Assembly: GCA_020161775.1 (NCBI GenBank)
Contig: JAIUOW010000009.1
Location: forward strand, 1 to 64,000
Source: Pseudomonadota bacterium
GTDB lineage: Bacteria > Pseudomonadota > Gammaproteobacteria > Burkholderiales > Burkholderiaceae_C
Reading direction: 5' to 3'
DNA: 64,000 bases
Shown: positions 46,004 through 54,800 of the stretch, in pieces
Position numbering within the stretch: position 1 is the first letter of the stretch
Layout of the letters: each line of letters begins with the position of its first letter
Made by a program: the position numbers and the translations under genes
Notes under the pieces: generated by a model
Told to the model about the DNA's origin: nothing
Seen by the model: the letters and a program-made list of their open reading frames with translations, nothing else
Database searches by the model: none

Positions 46004-46876
46004 ATGAGTTGGCTTGAAAAACTTCTGCCTCCCAAGATCCAGCAGACCGACCCGACCGAGCGCCGCCAGGTGCCCGAAGGCCTGTGGGTCAAGTGCCCCA
46101 GCTGCGAAACCGTGCTCTACAAGACCGACCTGGAACAGAACCAGAACGTCTGCCCGACCTGCAGCCACCACCACCGCATTGGTGCACGGGCCCGGCTTGA
46201 TTCATTTCTGGACCCCGAAGGCCGCTATGAAATCGGCCAGGAGGTGCTGCCGGTTGACGCGCTGAAATTCAAGGACAGCCGCAAGTACCCCGAGCGGCTC
46301 AAGGAAGCGCTGGAGAACACCGGCGAAACCGACGCACTGATCGTCATGGGCGGAGCCGTGCACAGCATCAGCGTGGTGGCCGCCTGTTTTGAATTTGACT
46401 TCATGGGCGGCAGCATGGGCAGCGTGGTGGGCGAACGCTTCGTGCGCGGCGTCGAGGCCGCGCTGGAGCAGAAGGTGCCCTTCATCTGCTTTACCGCCAC
46501 CGGCGGCGCCCGCATGCAGGAGGGCCTGCTCTCGCTGATGCAGATGGCCAAGACCAATGCCGCGCTGACGCGTCTGGCCAAGAAGGGCCTGCCCTACATC
46601 AGCGTGTTGACTGACCCGACCATGGGCGGCGTGAGCGCAGGCTTTGCATTTGTGGGCGATGTGGTGATTGCCGAGCCCAAGGCGCTGATCGGCTTTGCCG
46701 GCCCGCGCGTGATTGAATCCACCGTGCGCGTCACGCTGCCCGAGGGTTTCCAGCGGGCTGAATTCCTGCAGACCAAGGGCGCAGTGGACTTCATCTGCGA
46801 CCGGCGCGAACTGCGCAAGACCATCGCCAGCACGCTGGCCATGCTGCAGCGCCAGCCGGCCGACGCCGTCGAGTAA
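46004..46876 (+). CDS. accD: acetyl-CoA carboxylase carboxyltransferase subunit beta
   Basis: A 290-residue subunit that transfers carboxyl from carboxybiotin to acetyl-CoA for fatty acid synthesis. The N-terminal zinc ribbon is [11 protein letters not shown] then [10 protein letters not shown]. The crotonase-like core includes [34 protein letters not shown] and [16 protein letters not shown] strong AAGGAG ribosome-binding site precedes ATG 46004. It is convergent with the YggT gene, 27 bp away. Confidence 0.96.
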   Translation: MSWLEKLLPPKIQQTDPTERRQVPEGLWVKCPSCETVLYKTDLEQNQNVCPTCSHHHRIGARARLDSFLDPEGRYEIGQEVLPVDALKFKDSRKYPERLKEALENTGETDALIVMGGAVHSISVVAACFEFDFMGGSMGSVVGERFVRGVEAALEQKVPFICFTATGGARMQEGLLSLMQMAKTNAALTRLAKKGLPYISVLTDPTMGGVSAGFAFVGDVVIAEPKALIGFAGPRVIESTVRVTLPEGFQRAEFLQTKGAVDFICDRRELRKTIASTLAMLQRQPADAVE

Positions 46877-46903
46877 CCCGACGGCGCGACGGGCCGCGTG
46901 GCC

Positions 46904-47446
46904 TCAGCGCAGCACCGAATGCTGGATGGCGCCCAGCACGATGGCGCCAACCTGCAACACCACCAGCAACGCCAGCGGCGACAGGTCAATGCCGCCAACC
47001 AGCGGAATCACGCGCCTGAACGGCCGCAGCAGCGGCGCGCACAGGCGGGCAATGATGTCCACCAAGGGTGAATCCGACTGCACCCAGGACAGCACAGCAT
47101 GCACGATCACGAGGCCGGTCAGGCCCGAAATCACCAGCCGCGCCAGCCCGAACAGGGCCAGCAAGGGCAGCATGGCCAGCGACCCCGCGCCCAGCAGCCA
47201 CAGCACGGCATACTGCGCCAGCTCCAGCAGGAAGGCTGCCACCAGGCTGGCGGTGTCCAGCCGGCCCATGGGCGGCAGCACACGCCGCAGCGGCAACACC
47301 AGCCAGTCCGTGAGCGCAAACACAAAACGGCCCACCGGGTTGCCAAACGGCACGCGCTGCCACTGCATGTAAAGCCGCAGCAGGCAGGCGCCCCCCAGCA
47401 GGCCCACGGCCACGTCCAGCAGGAATGAAATGATTTGGTAGAGCAT
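46904..47446 (-). CDS. YggT-family integral membrane protein
   Basis: A 180-residue inner-membrane protein made of two YggT repeats. Each has two hydrophobic helices around a short loop with the pattern PLRRVLPPMGRLDTASL (first) and PFRRVIPLVGGIDLSPL (second). The precise biochemical role is unsettled; family members have been linked to osmotic or ion stress. It is divergent from the LON-domain gene with 51 bp between starts. Predicted to be monocistronic. Confidence 0.88.
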   Translation of the reverse strand: MLYQIISFLLDVAVGLLGGACLLRLYMQWQRVPFGNPVGRFVFALTDWLVLPLRRVLPPMGRLDTASLVAAFLLELAQYAVLWLLGAGSLAMLPLLALFGLARLVISGLTGLVIVHAVLSWVQSDSPLVDIIARLCAPLLRPFRRVIPLVGGIDLSPLALLVVLQVGAIVLGAIQHSVLR

Positions 47447-47497
47447 GGGCAGCGGTCGGTAGGTCGTGGGATGATAGCGGCCAGAAACGGCTTTTTG

Positions 47498-48127
47498 ATG
47501 TCTTCAGCCCTTACCCTGTCGTCGCTTCCGCTGTTCCCGCTGGGTGCGGTTCTTTTCCCTGGCGGCGTCCTGCCCCTGCGTGTGTTCGAAGTCCGCTACC
47601 TGGACATGATCGGCAAATGCCACAAGGCCGGCGCGCCCTTTGGTGTGGTGTCGCTGACGCAGGGCCACGAGGTCCGCCAGCCCGGCGTGCGCGAGGCGTT
47701 TGCTGCTGTGGGCACGCTGGCCACCATCACGGAATTCGACGCACCCGGCCCGGGCCTGATGGTCATCCGCTGCACCGGGGAGCAACGCTTCCGGATTACC
47801 GCCAGTGACCAGCTCAAGCATGGCCTGTGGGTGGCGGATGTGAGCCGGCTGGACGTGGACATGGCCGTTGCCGTGCCCGATGACCTCAAGCCCGTGGCAC
47901 AGGCACTGGGCAACCTGATCCAGACTTTGCAGCAGCGCAACCCGCCGCAGCCGCTGCCGTTGCAGGAGCCCTGGCGTCTGGACGATTGCGGCTGGGTCGC
48001 CAACCGCTGGTGCGAACTGCTGCCGCTGCCCCTGGAGCTCAAGCAGCGCCTGATGGAGCTGGACAACCCGCTGGTGCGGCTGGAGCTGGTGAGCGACGTG
48101 CTGGCGCGAACCGGCATCGCTGGCTAG
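47498..48127 (+). CDS. LON substrate-binding domain protein
   Basis: A 209-residue stand-alone Lon N-terminal domain (PF02190): LPLFPLGAVLFPGGVLPLRVFEVRYLDMI at the start, then FGVVSLTQGHEV and the central VRCTGEQRF-like strand (MVIRCTGEQRFRI). It lacks the AAA and protease domains of Lon, so it probably acts as a substrate adaptor or has another unknown role. ATG 47498 is preferred; the ATG at 47471 adds nine non-conserved residues. It is convergent with the glycan locus, 12 bp from the CapD-like gene. Confidence 0.86.
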   Translation: MSSALTLSSLPLFPLGAVLFPGGVLPLRVFEVRYLDMIGKCHKAGAPFGVVSLTQGHEVRQPGVREAFAAVGTLATITEFDAPGPGLMVIRCTGEQRFRITASDQLKHGLWVADVSRLDVDMAVAVPDDLKPVAQALGNLIQTLQQRNPPQPLPLQEPWRLDDCGWVANRWCELLPLPLELKQRLMELDNPLVRLELVSDVLARTGIAG

Positions 48128-48139
48128 GGACGCGGCCCG

Positions 48140-49939
48140 CTAGCGTGGGGTGTATTCAGGCACCTGGGTACGCAGCCATTCGCGCAATGTGGCACTGCCC
48201 GGCGCAGGACCGGCAGCGTCGATCCACTGCACCACCGCATCCACATCAGCGGCCTGCTGACCCGATGTCTTGGCCACGCGCAGCTTGGGGTGCGGCGTGG
48301 GCTCACTGGTTTCGTCGTCCGCCAGCAGTTCCTCGAACAGTTTCTCGCCGGGCCGCAGGCCGGTGAATGCGATCGGGATGTCCTGCTCGGTCTTGCCCGA
48401 CAGGCGGATCAGCATGCGTGCAAGCTCCACGATCTTCACGGGCTCACCCATGTCCAGCACGAAGATCTGGCCTGAATGCCCCATCAGGCCGGCCTGCAGC
48501 ACCAGCTGCGCCGCCTCGGGAATGGTCATGAAATAGCGCACGATGTCCGGGTGGGTCACCGTCACCGGCCCGCCGCGGGCGATCTGCGCCGAGAACAGCG
48601 GCACCACCGAGCCGCTGGAGCCCAGCACGTTGCCAAAGCGCACCGATACATAGTGCGTACCCCGGTGCTGCGCCGCCACGGCCTGCACCATCAGCTCGGC
48701 CAGCCGCTTGCTGGCACCCATGATGTTGGTGGGGTTCACCGCCTTGTCGGTGGACACCAGCACAAAGTGCCGCACGCCGCACTCCCCCGCCACCCGCGCG
48801 GCGTTCAGCGTGCCCAGCACATTGGTGCGAAGCGCCTCGATTTCATTGAGGTCCTCCATCAGCGGCACATGCTTGTAGGCGGCCGCATGCAGGATGACAG
48901 CCGGGCGATGGCGTTGCGCGATCGCCAGCAGACGCTCGGGCTCGCGCACGTTGGCGGTGTAGTAGAACCCCTGCATCTGGGGATGGGCTTCGCGCAGTTC
49001 CTGTTCCAGCTGGTACGCGGCGTATTCAGACACGTCCACGCACACCAGCCGCCCCACGCCAAAGCGCGCGATCTGACGGCACAGCTCCGAGCCGATGGAG
49101 CCGCCAGCGCCCGTCACCATCACAGTCTGGCCCGAGAACAGGTCCGACAACCCCGCCACGTCCAGTTGCACAGGTGTGCGTCCCAGCAGGTCTTCCAGCT
49201 CGATCTTGCGCGGGCCGGTGGTCTCGGTCTTGAGCCATTCGTCAGGGCGGGGCATGGTCAACAGGGTGACACCGGCGTCACTGGCGTTGAGCAGCAACTC
49301 CGTTCGCTCCCTTGACCCGGCAGGCGATGCGATCAACGCCGTGTTCGCCCCGGTCGACTGGGCCGCGCTGGAAATCATGGCTGCCGTGCCCAGCACCGGC
49401 ACGTTCTGGAGCAAGCGCCCTTTCTCCGTCGCTATCGGCGACAGAATACCGACCGGCACCCACTGCCGGGAGCCCTTGAGTGCGCGCAACGCGTCCGCAG
49501 CGTCCTGCAACGACCCGACAATCAACAGACGGCGTGCCTGCGGCGCCACGCTTTCGCGACGCTCGCGCAGCATGCGCCAGGAGGCGCGCACCCCTCCGAG
49601 CAGCAGCAAGGCCACAAGGGGTTGCAACACCAGCACCGACCGCGGGAAATTGGGGTAGCGCTGCATCAGCACCGCGGCGGCCGCAATGGCGCCTCCCAGT
49701 GCCACCCCCATTCCAAGCTGGCGCAGTTCCGGCAAGCCGATGTAGCGCCAGACCTGCCGGTAAACGCCAGCCGCCAGCAGCCCCGCCAGATTGGCGAGCA
49801 CCGCCCAGGGGGTGGACATCCACGCGATCGCCAGAAACTCGTCCGGGATGTCGAAGTTGAAGCGAAGCCAGAAAGCAAACCACCAGGCGGCCAGCAACAG
49901 TGCGCCGTCAGCGATTGCAGGGTTGATTTTCCGGTTCAC
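48140..49939 (-). CDS. membrane nucleoside-diphosphate-sugar epimerase/dehydratase (CapD/WbpM/PglF family)
   Basis: A 599-residue protein. The first 120 residues hold four transmembrane helices, followed by a CoA-binding-like Rossmann region. The SDR domain starts near residue 270 with VMVTGAGGSIGSELCRQIA. The catalytic region has ILHAAAYKHVPLMEDL and VLVSTDKAVNPTNIMGASKR, and SVRFGNVLGSSGSV follows. Family members dehydrate UDP-GlcNAc to UDP-4-keto-6-deoxy sugars (di-N-acetylbacillosamine, QuiNAc or FucNAc routes). It is the last gene of the leftward glycan locus. Alongside the soluble PseB it implies a second amino-deoxy sugar in the glycan. Confidence 0.9.
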   Translation of the reverse strand: MNRKINPAIADGALLLAAWWFAFWLRFNFDIPDEFLAIAWMSTPWAVLANLAGLLAAGVYRQVWRYIGLPELRQLGMGVALGGAIAAAAVLMQRYPNFPRSVLVLQPLVALLLLGGVRASWRMLRERRESVAPQARRLLIVGSLQDAADALRALKGSRQWVPVGILSPIATEKGRLLQNVPVLGTAAMISSAAQSTGANTALIASPAGSRERTELLLNASDAGVTLLTMPRPDEWLKTETTGPRKIELEDLLGRTPVQLDVAGLSDLFSGQTVMVTGAGGSIGSELCRQIARFGVGRLVCVDVSEYAAYQLEQELREAHPQMQGFYYTANVREPERLLAIAQRHRPAVILHAAAYKHVPLMEDLNEIEALRTNVLGTLNAARVAGECGVRHFVLVSTDKAVNPTNIMGASKRLAELMVQAVAAQHRGTHYVSVRFGNVLGSSGSVVPLFSAQIARGGPVTVTHPDIVRYFMTIPEAAQLVLQAGLMGHSGQIFVLDMGEPVKIVELARMLIRLSGKTEQDIPIAFTGLRPGEKLFEELLADDETSEPTPHPKLRVAKTSGQQAADVDAVVQWIDAAGPAPGSATLREWLRTQVPEYTPR

Positions 49940-49945
49940 TGCAGA

Positions 49946-51511
49946 TCAGAAGCTGTGGTCACCGCCCACAAGGCCGTCGGCGCTGATACACACCTGATTG
50001 ACATCGATCGTCGGCTGATCAGATTGCACCACGTACCACAGGATTTCTTCTTCGCCCGGAACATACGCAACCTGCTCCATCAGTTCCTCGGCCACCAGCG
50101 TCAGGCCACTGTTGCCCTGCAGCCGAAAGGGCGTGGACGCTATCAGGCCACGGCGGTCGTGCAAGGCGAATGTGCCCTCGCGCATCACGCAGGCGTCCTT
50201 TTCCTTGCTGAACCCGCAAATCATGACCAGGTTTCGCGAACCCTTGCGCGTCACCACGGGGCCCCATTTCCAGGCGCGCTTGCCTGCGCCCCATGACTTG
50301 GCCAGGTACGCCGACGCACTGATGTTGGTTCCGAGCTGGTTGCCCACGCGAAAATTCAGGCCGTAAGTGATGCGTGCCGGCAGGCGGTGGCCTGCGGCCT
50401 GGATCTGCAATACATACAGGCCGTCGCACGGCTCCTGTCCGTGTTGTCCTAACAGCTGCCGTACGTTCAGGCGGCGCAACCCGTCATCAGGTGTGCGCCA
50501 GCACCCCAGGTCGATGTCAAACCGGCGCTTGCCTTGCGCGTCCCAGCCCTCAAGCCGAAGGGATAGCGTGGCCCGCGCATAAATCGGGTACAGCACCAGA
50601 TCCACATCCAGCCCCGCCACGAGATTGAATGGCACAAAAGCCGGATAGAGCCCGGCGTCGAGCGCCGCCGTGTCGAAATAGTCCTGGTGTTCAGTTGCAT
50701 CAAAGTAGCTGTGTGTCACCGACAGCCAGCTCTGGTCGGGCAAGGCGTTGCCCACGCCCAGGCGCAGATGCACATCCTGCAACGGCAGATCCAGCTTGCA
50801 CATGCCGGGCTCGCTGCCCAGGAATTCCGGCAGACCCGCTATCTGCCTGAGCCGCAGGTCGCGGGCACCATAGGCGGGCAACGCATCCAGTGCCAGCTTG
50901 CAGCGCATCTGCGAATGTTGCGCGTTCAGCGCCACGAAATCCACCTCGCCCCCCGGATACGGCACCGGCCCGTTGACGATGAAGATGAATGGGTCGAACC
51001 GCGCGGTGTCAATTTCGAAACCGGTCTGCCAGGGATTGAGCTCAATGCCCCGGGCGCGGTCTTCCGCCGAGTTGTAAACGCGCTGATTGGTGTGCACATA
51101 GCTCACGCCACGCGGCGTTTCATAGAACACCGACAGGCCGGGGAACTGGAACTTGAGGTCTTCGCCGGAAAAGGCTTCGAGTTCGATGCTGCCGCTGAAC
51201 GCCTCGCCTGGACTCAAAAAGTCACGCAGGTCGTAGCTGTAAGCCATGTCACGCAAGCGGGTGTAGGTGCGTGCGCGCTTGGTGCCTTCGGCGTCCCGGA
51301 TGGTCAGCATGACGCCGACATCAGGGTTGTTGTTTTTTTCTCGCCAGTAGTTCAGGAACGCCACGCGTGTGGTGATGCCTTCACCACAAACGGCATAGAA
51401 CAGCGCAGACGCCCGGAACACGGGCATGTACGACAGGTCTGCGTATGAACCGCGGTCCGTCTGGGCCAGCGCCTTGAGCACCTGGTCATACGAACCACTG
51501 GCCGGTTGCAT
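49946..51511 (-). CDS. unknown 521-residue protein of the glycan locus
   Basis: No family is recognised. The protein is predicted soluble with no signal peptide or membrane helix. It is rich in aromatic residues and beta-prone segments (FRASALFYAVCGEGITTRVA, KFQFPGLSVFYETPRGVSYVH). The tail includes MEQVAYVPGEEEILWYVVQSD. The middle repeats strand-turn patterns that could be a beta-sandwich or carbohydrate-binding fold, a guess from composition. It abuts the TylF-type methyltransferase stop directly and is six bases from the CapD-like start, so it is cotranscribed and probably acts on the same glycan, for example in recognition, modification or attachment. Confidence 0.7.
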   Translation of the reverse strand: MQPASGSYDQVLKALAQTDRGSYADLSYMPVFRASALFYAVCGEGITTRVAFLNYWREKNNNPDVGVMLTIRDAEGTKRARTYTRLRDMAYSYDLRDFLSPGEAFSGSIELEAFSGEDLKFQFPGLSVFYETPRGVSYVHTNQRVYNSAEDRARGIELNPWQTGFEIDTARFDPFIFIVNGPVPYPGGEVDFVALNAQHSQMRCKLALDALPAYGARDLRLRQIAGLPEFLGSEPGMCKLDLPLQDVHLRLGVGNALPDQSWLSVTHSYFDATEHQDYFDTAALDAGLYPAFVPFNLVAGLDVDLVLYPIYARATLSLRLEGWDAQGKRRFDIDLGCWRTPDDGLRRLNVRQLLGQHGQEPCDGLYVLQIQAAGHRLPARITYGLNFRVGNQLGTNISASAYLAKSWGAGKRAWKWGPVVTRKGSRNLVMICGFSKEKDACVMREGTFALHDRRGLIASTPFRLQGNSGLTLVAEELMEQVAYVPGEEEILWYVVQSDQPTIDVNQVCISADGLVGGDHSF

Positions 51512-52159
51512 TTAGAAGGTTTCCTTGATGATGTAGGCGGACGGCGTGTTGGCCCAGGGCAGCGTGCGCAGGCGCAGCTTCTGGCCCTTGAAATACTCGT
51601 CCACGGCGTTGGACTCGCCATAGGTGCGCAACGCGTACTCATCAAAAACCACGAGCCCCCCTGTGCTGACGATGGGGTAAAGGTTTTGCAGGCAGGCCAG
51701 CGCACCTTCATAGTTGTCCACATCGATGTACAGCAACGAAATGCGCGCGCCCAGGTTGTCCCGCACGAACGCCTTGGTGGTTTCCACCACGTTGCCCGCC
51801 ACCAGGTCCACCTTGTCAAAACCCCAATCACGGCAGTTCTTGAGGATGGCCTCCTGCGGTGTCCACCGGGTCTGGTGCTCATCCAGGCAATCCTTGTCCT
51901 GCTGGAACTGGAAGTCCATGCTGCGATCGGTTTCAAAGAAATCGAATCCGACGATGCGGGTCTCGTTGTGCGGCCGGAACAGCCGCATCAGCTTCGCCCA
52001 GGTATATAAACCCGAGCCCTTGAACACGCCACATTCGACGATGTCACCGGGTACGTCCATCACCATGCGAAACAGCTCGTGACGGGCCAGGATTTTCTGC
52101 AGCCGGTCAGGCCCGGTCTGGGCAAGGAAATCGTCGTAGAGGCTGAGGTTGGTGCTCAT
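51512..52159 (-). CDS. TylF/MycF-type O-methyltransferase
   Basis: A 215-residue SAM-dependent methyltransferase of the macrocin-O-methyltransferase (TylF) family. Family sequence includes DIVECGVFKGSGLYTWAKL (SAM loop), IVGFDFFET, and ISLLYIDVDNYEGALACLQNLYPIVSTGG with the metal-binding aspartates, then FDEYALRTYGESNAVDEYF. Members methylate sugar hydroxyls in antibiotics and surface glycans, so it may O-methylate a sugar of this locus. It is preceded by a 67-bp gap with a possible promoter and is followed directly by the unknown protein. Confidence 0.88.
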   Translation of the reverse strand: MSTNLSLYDDFLAQTGPDRLQKILARHELFRMVMDVPGDIVECGVFKGSGLYTWAKLMRLFRPHNETRIVGFDFFETDRSMDFQFQQDKDCLDEHQTRWTPQEAILKNCRDWGFDKVDLVAGNVVETTKAFVRDNLGARISLLYIDVDNYEGALACLQNLYPIVSTGGLVVFDEYALRTYGESNAVDEYFKGQKLRLRTLPWANTPSAYIIKETF

Positions 52160-52199
52160 GGAATGGGTCTGTTAGGAGGGCGTCGAAGAAGCGTTTTTG

Positions 52200-52205
52200 A
52201 GTATA
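52200..52205 (-). promoter_or_regulatory. candidate internal promoter -10 box
   Basis: TATACT on the minus strand lies 41 bp upstream of the TylF-type gene, in one of the few sizeable gaps of the locus (52160-52226). No good -35 box is at the expected distance. It could separately drive the last three genes. Confidence 0.35.
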
Positions 52206-52226
52206 GCGGGCGCACCGCGATGGTAT

Positions 52227-53273
52227 TCAGTCGGCCAGCAGATCCCAGCTCAGCGGCGTACCGGCTGCGGCGTCGCGGCGCAAGCGCCGGCCCAGGACTG
52301 CATCCATGTGTCGTGGCTCCAGGCCGAAACCCGGCCGGACGCAGCGCAGGTTCGCTGGCGTGAGCCTGTCACCCGCCTTCGCGTCCGCGGCGATGTACAG
52401 GGAACGGCGAAACGCGAGCGAAGGCTTTTCCGCGGCTGTCGGGCCATAACTGACCCGGCCCAATGACTGGGCCGCCCGCTCCGTTTCAACGCGCAGCTGC
52501 GCAAATTCCGGCGGCTCCAGCGAAAAAGACGCATCCACCCCGCCATCCGAGCGCGCCAGGGTGAAGTGCTTCTCGATGACGCTGGCCCCCAGCGCCGTGG
52601 CGGCAACCGCCACGCCGCAGCCCATCGTGTGGTCCGACAAGCCAACCTCGCAGCCAAACAGGCTGCGCAGGTGCGGGATCGTGAGGATATTGGTGTTGTC
52701 CGGCGTGGCGGGATAGGTGCTGGTGCACTTGAGCAGCACAAGATCGCGGCATCCGGCTTCACGCGCGGTACGCACGGCCTGGTCGATTTCGCCGACCGTG
52801 GCCATGCCCGTGGAAATGATCATCGGCTTGCCAGTGGAGGCCACCTTGCGGATCAACCGCACATCGGTAACCTCGAACGACGCAATCTTGTAGGCGGGTA
52901 CATCCAGCTGCTCCAGGAAGTCAACAGCCGTTTCGTCAAATGGGCTGCTGAAGCAATGCAACCCATGACCCGCGGCACGCGCCATGATGGGTGCATGCCA
53001 GTCCCACGGCGTATGCGCTTCCTGGTACAGCTCATACAGCTGACGTCCGGCCCACAGGCTCTTCGGATCGTCGATCACGAAGCCCGGCATGCGCACGTTC
53101 AGGGTCATTGTGTCGGCCGTGTAGGTCTGCAGCTTGATGGCGTCCGCGCCCGCGGCAGCGGCCGCATCCACAATCGCAAGCGCCGTATCCAGCGACTGGT
53201 TGTGGTTGCCGGACATCTCGGCGATCAGGTAAGGCCGCTGCCCCGGGCCAATGAGTCGGTTGGAAATTTGCAT
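52227..53273 (-). CDS. pseI: pseudaminic acid synthase
   Basis: A 348-residue NeuB-family enzyme condensing phosphoenolpyruvate with the 2,4-diacetamido-altrose to give pseudaminic acid. The barrel holds PYLIAEMSGNHNQSLDTA, DAIKLQTYTADTMT, FSSPFDETAVDFLEQL, PMIISTGMATVGEID and VGLSDHTMGCGVAVAA. The C-terminal SAF (antifreeze-like) domain covers about residues 285-345. The DTMT and EMSGNHNQ forms are typical of PseI rather than NeuB or LegI. ATG 53273 has GGAG six bases upstream; the earlier ATG 53285 is weaker. It follows the pseGH fusion by 16 bp. Confidence 0.92.
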   Translation of the reverse strand: MQISNRLIGPGQRPYLIAEMSGNHNQSLDTALAIVDAAAAAGADAIKLQTYTADTMTLNVRMPGFVIDDPKSLWAGRQLYELYQEAHTPWDWHAPIMARAAGHGLHCFSSPFDETAVDFLEQLDVPAYKIASFEVTDVRLIRKVASTGKPMIISTGMATVGEIDQAVRTAREAGCRDLVLLKCTSTYPATPDNTNILTIPHLRSLFGCEVGLSDHTMGCGVAVAATALGASVIEKHFTLARSDGGVDASFSLEPPEFAQLRVETERAAQSLGRVSYGPTAAEKPSLAFRRSLYIAADAKAGDRLTPANLRCVRPGFGLEPRHMDAVLGRRLRRDAAAGTPLSWDLLAD

Positions 53274-53289
53274 GGCGGTCTCCATTTTG

Positions 53290-54789
53290 TCAGGCCGACC
53301 GGACAGCACGAACGGCCCCGGTAAAAAGCATGTGCTCCCCCCGTGCATCCGTCACCGTGCTTTCGCTGAAGCCCAGGCGCCGGAAAACCTGCGCCGACGC
53401 CGCATTGCCAGGCTTGACACGCCCCAGCAAGGTGCCCTCAGTCACATCAGGGGGTAAACCTGCCTGCAAAAGTCGCGCGCCCAGACCCAGCCCACGAAAG
53501 GCTTCATCCATGGAATAGCCGATTTCCCAGCCCGCAGCGGCGCGGTCGAGCCTCACCTGCCCCACCGGCATCCCATTGGGCGCCGTGACGATGGTGATGC
53601 GACACGCCTGCGGATCCGCCAGGCGCCGGGCCAGCCATGCGGCATGCCCGTGCGGCGCGATGGGGCTGGCGTTGAAAGCGTTGGCCCGCACCTGCGGATC
53701 ATTGGCCCAAGCCAGCAGCAGGGCTTCGTCTTGCACGCCTGCTGCCCGCGCGGTGAACGCGGCCCCGGCCCGCACGGCCAGCACAGCCGCCACGCGGGCC
53801 GCACCCTGGCCGTCCACCAATTGCCTTGCCCGTTCTGCCAGCTCGCGACGGCGTGGCAGGTCGCCCAGCAGGCTGACAATTTCACCCGCCAGGGCGGACC
53901 GCAGGTCAGGCCCGCCCCGCGCCCAGGCTACCGCGCCAGCTTGCGCGAGCAGGGGCAGCGTCGCGGTCTGGTTGTCCGCGACGATGCAGGCCACCGTGGG
54001 CGCACCGATGCAGCACCGCTCCCACGTTGCCCCGCCCCCCGCGCCCACCTGCAGGTCATGCCGGGCGAAGAAGCCCGCCATATCCGGCAGGCTGTCCAGC
54101 AGGCGGGTGTGAGGCCACCGCGAGCAGAGTTCAGCCAGCGCCGCATGATGGGGCCCCAAGGGCGAGGACACCACCTCCACAGGGCCGGAAAAAGCAGCGT
54201 CCTCACGGCAGGCGCGCACCGCGGCAAGGCATGCGCCGCAAGGGTCCGTTCCCCCCATGAAGATGCCAATGCTGCGCACCTCGGGTGAAACCTCGTAGCG
54301 GGCCGCTTGCGCGTACACGGCATCCAGCAGGGCAAAGCGCGGCCCCAGCAACGGCTTGGGGCTGCCTTGCAGCACATTTGCATACTTGGCACCCGCCGCA
54401 GGCTGCAGGTTGTGGTCAATCAGGACGTCTGCGGCAAGCGGGCGATCGGCCAGGTCATCGATCACCGCTATGCGCGCGCCCGTTTGCCGGCGCAGGACCT
54501 GATGCCATCGCGCGTCCAGACCGTAGTGGTCCACGACCACCCAGTCAGGGGACAGCGGGGCCATTTTTTGCGCTGACTCAGCCGCGTCGCTGGCGTCGTC
54601 CGCCGGGCCGTGCATCCAAACGACGTCCGCGGCGTTGGTCAGCAACGCTTGCGCCACGGCGTCAATGGGCCGCGAGACAAAGGTGACATCGGCGCCACAG
54701 GCCCGCAGCGCGCTGGCAAGCGACAGGCAACGCCGAAGGTGGCCCGAGCCCAATGCAGCCGACGCATCCGCACGAATGGCGACATGCAT
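53290..54789 (-). CDS. PseG-PseH fusion: UDP-sugar hydrolase plus GNAT N-acetyltransferase
   Basis: A 499-residue two-domain protein. Residues 1 to about 335 are PseG-like (GT-B fold): RADASAALGSGHLRRCLSLA with the base histidine, VIDDLADRPLAADVLIDHN, IFMGGTDPCG, and GAGGGATWERCCIGAPTVA. PseG removes UDP from the diacetamido sugar. Residues 345-499 form a GNAT domain with the acetyl-CoA loop FRGLGLGARLL and the tail NAASAQVFRRLGFSES, expected to be PseH, which acetylates the 4-amino group. One polypeptide thus appears to do two consecutive Pse steps. The reading frame is continuous, so this is not a sequencing frameshift. It lies 11 bp downstream of the HisF-like gene. Confidence 0.9.
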   Translation of the reverse strand: MHVAIRADASAALGSGHLRRCLSLASALRACGADVTFVSRPIDAVAQALLTNAADVVWMHGPADDASDAAESAQKMAPLSPDWVVVDHYGLDARWHQVLRRQTGARIAVIDDLADRPLAADVLIDHNLQPAAGAKYANVLQGSPKPLLGPRFALLDAVYAQAARYEVSPEVRSIGIFMGGTDPCGACLAAVRACREDAAFSGPVEVVSSPLGPHHAALAELCSRWPHTRLLDSLPDMAGFFARHDLQVGAGGGATWERCCIGAPTVACIVADNQTATLPLLAQAGAVAWARGGPDLRSALAGEIVSLLGDLPRRRELAERARQLVDGQGAARVAAVLAVRAGAAFTARAAGVQDEALLLAWANDPQVRANAFNASPIAPHGHAAWLARRLADPQACRITIVTAPNGMPVGQVRLDRAAAGWEIGYSMDEAFRGLGLGARLLQAGLPPDVTEGTLLGRVKPGNAASAQVFRRLGFSESTVTDARGEHMLFTGAVRAVRSA

Positions 54790-54800
54790 GGCAGTCCCAG

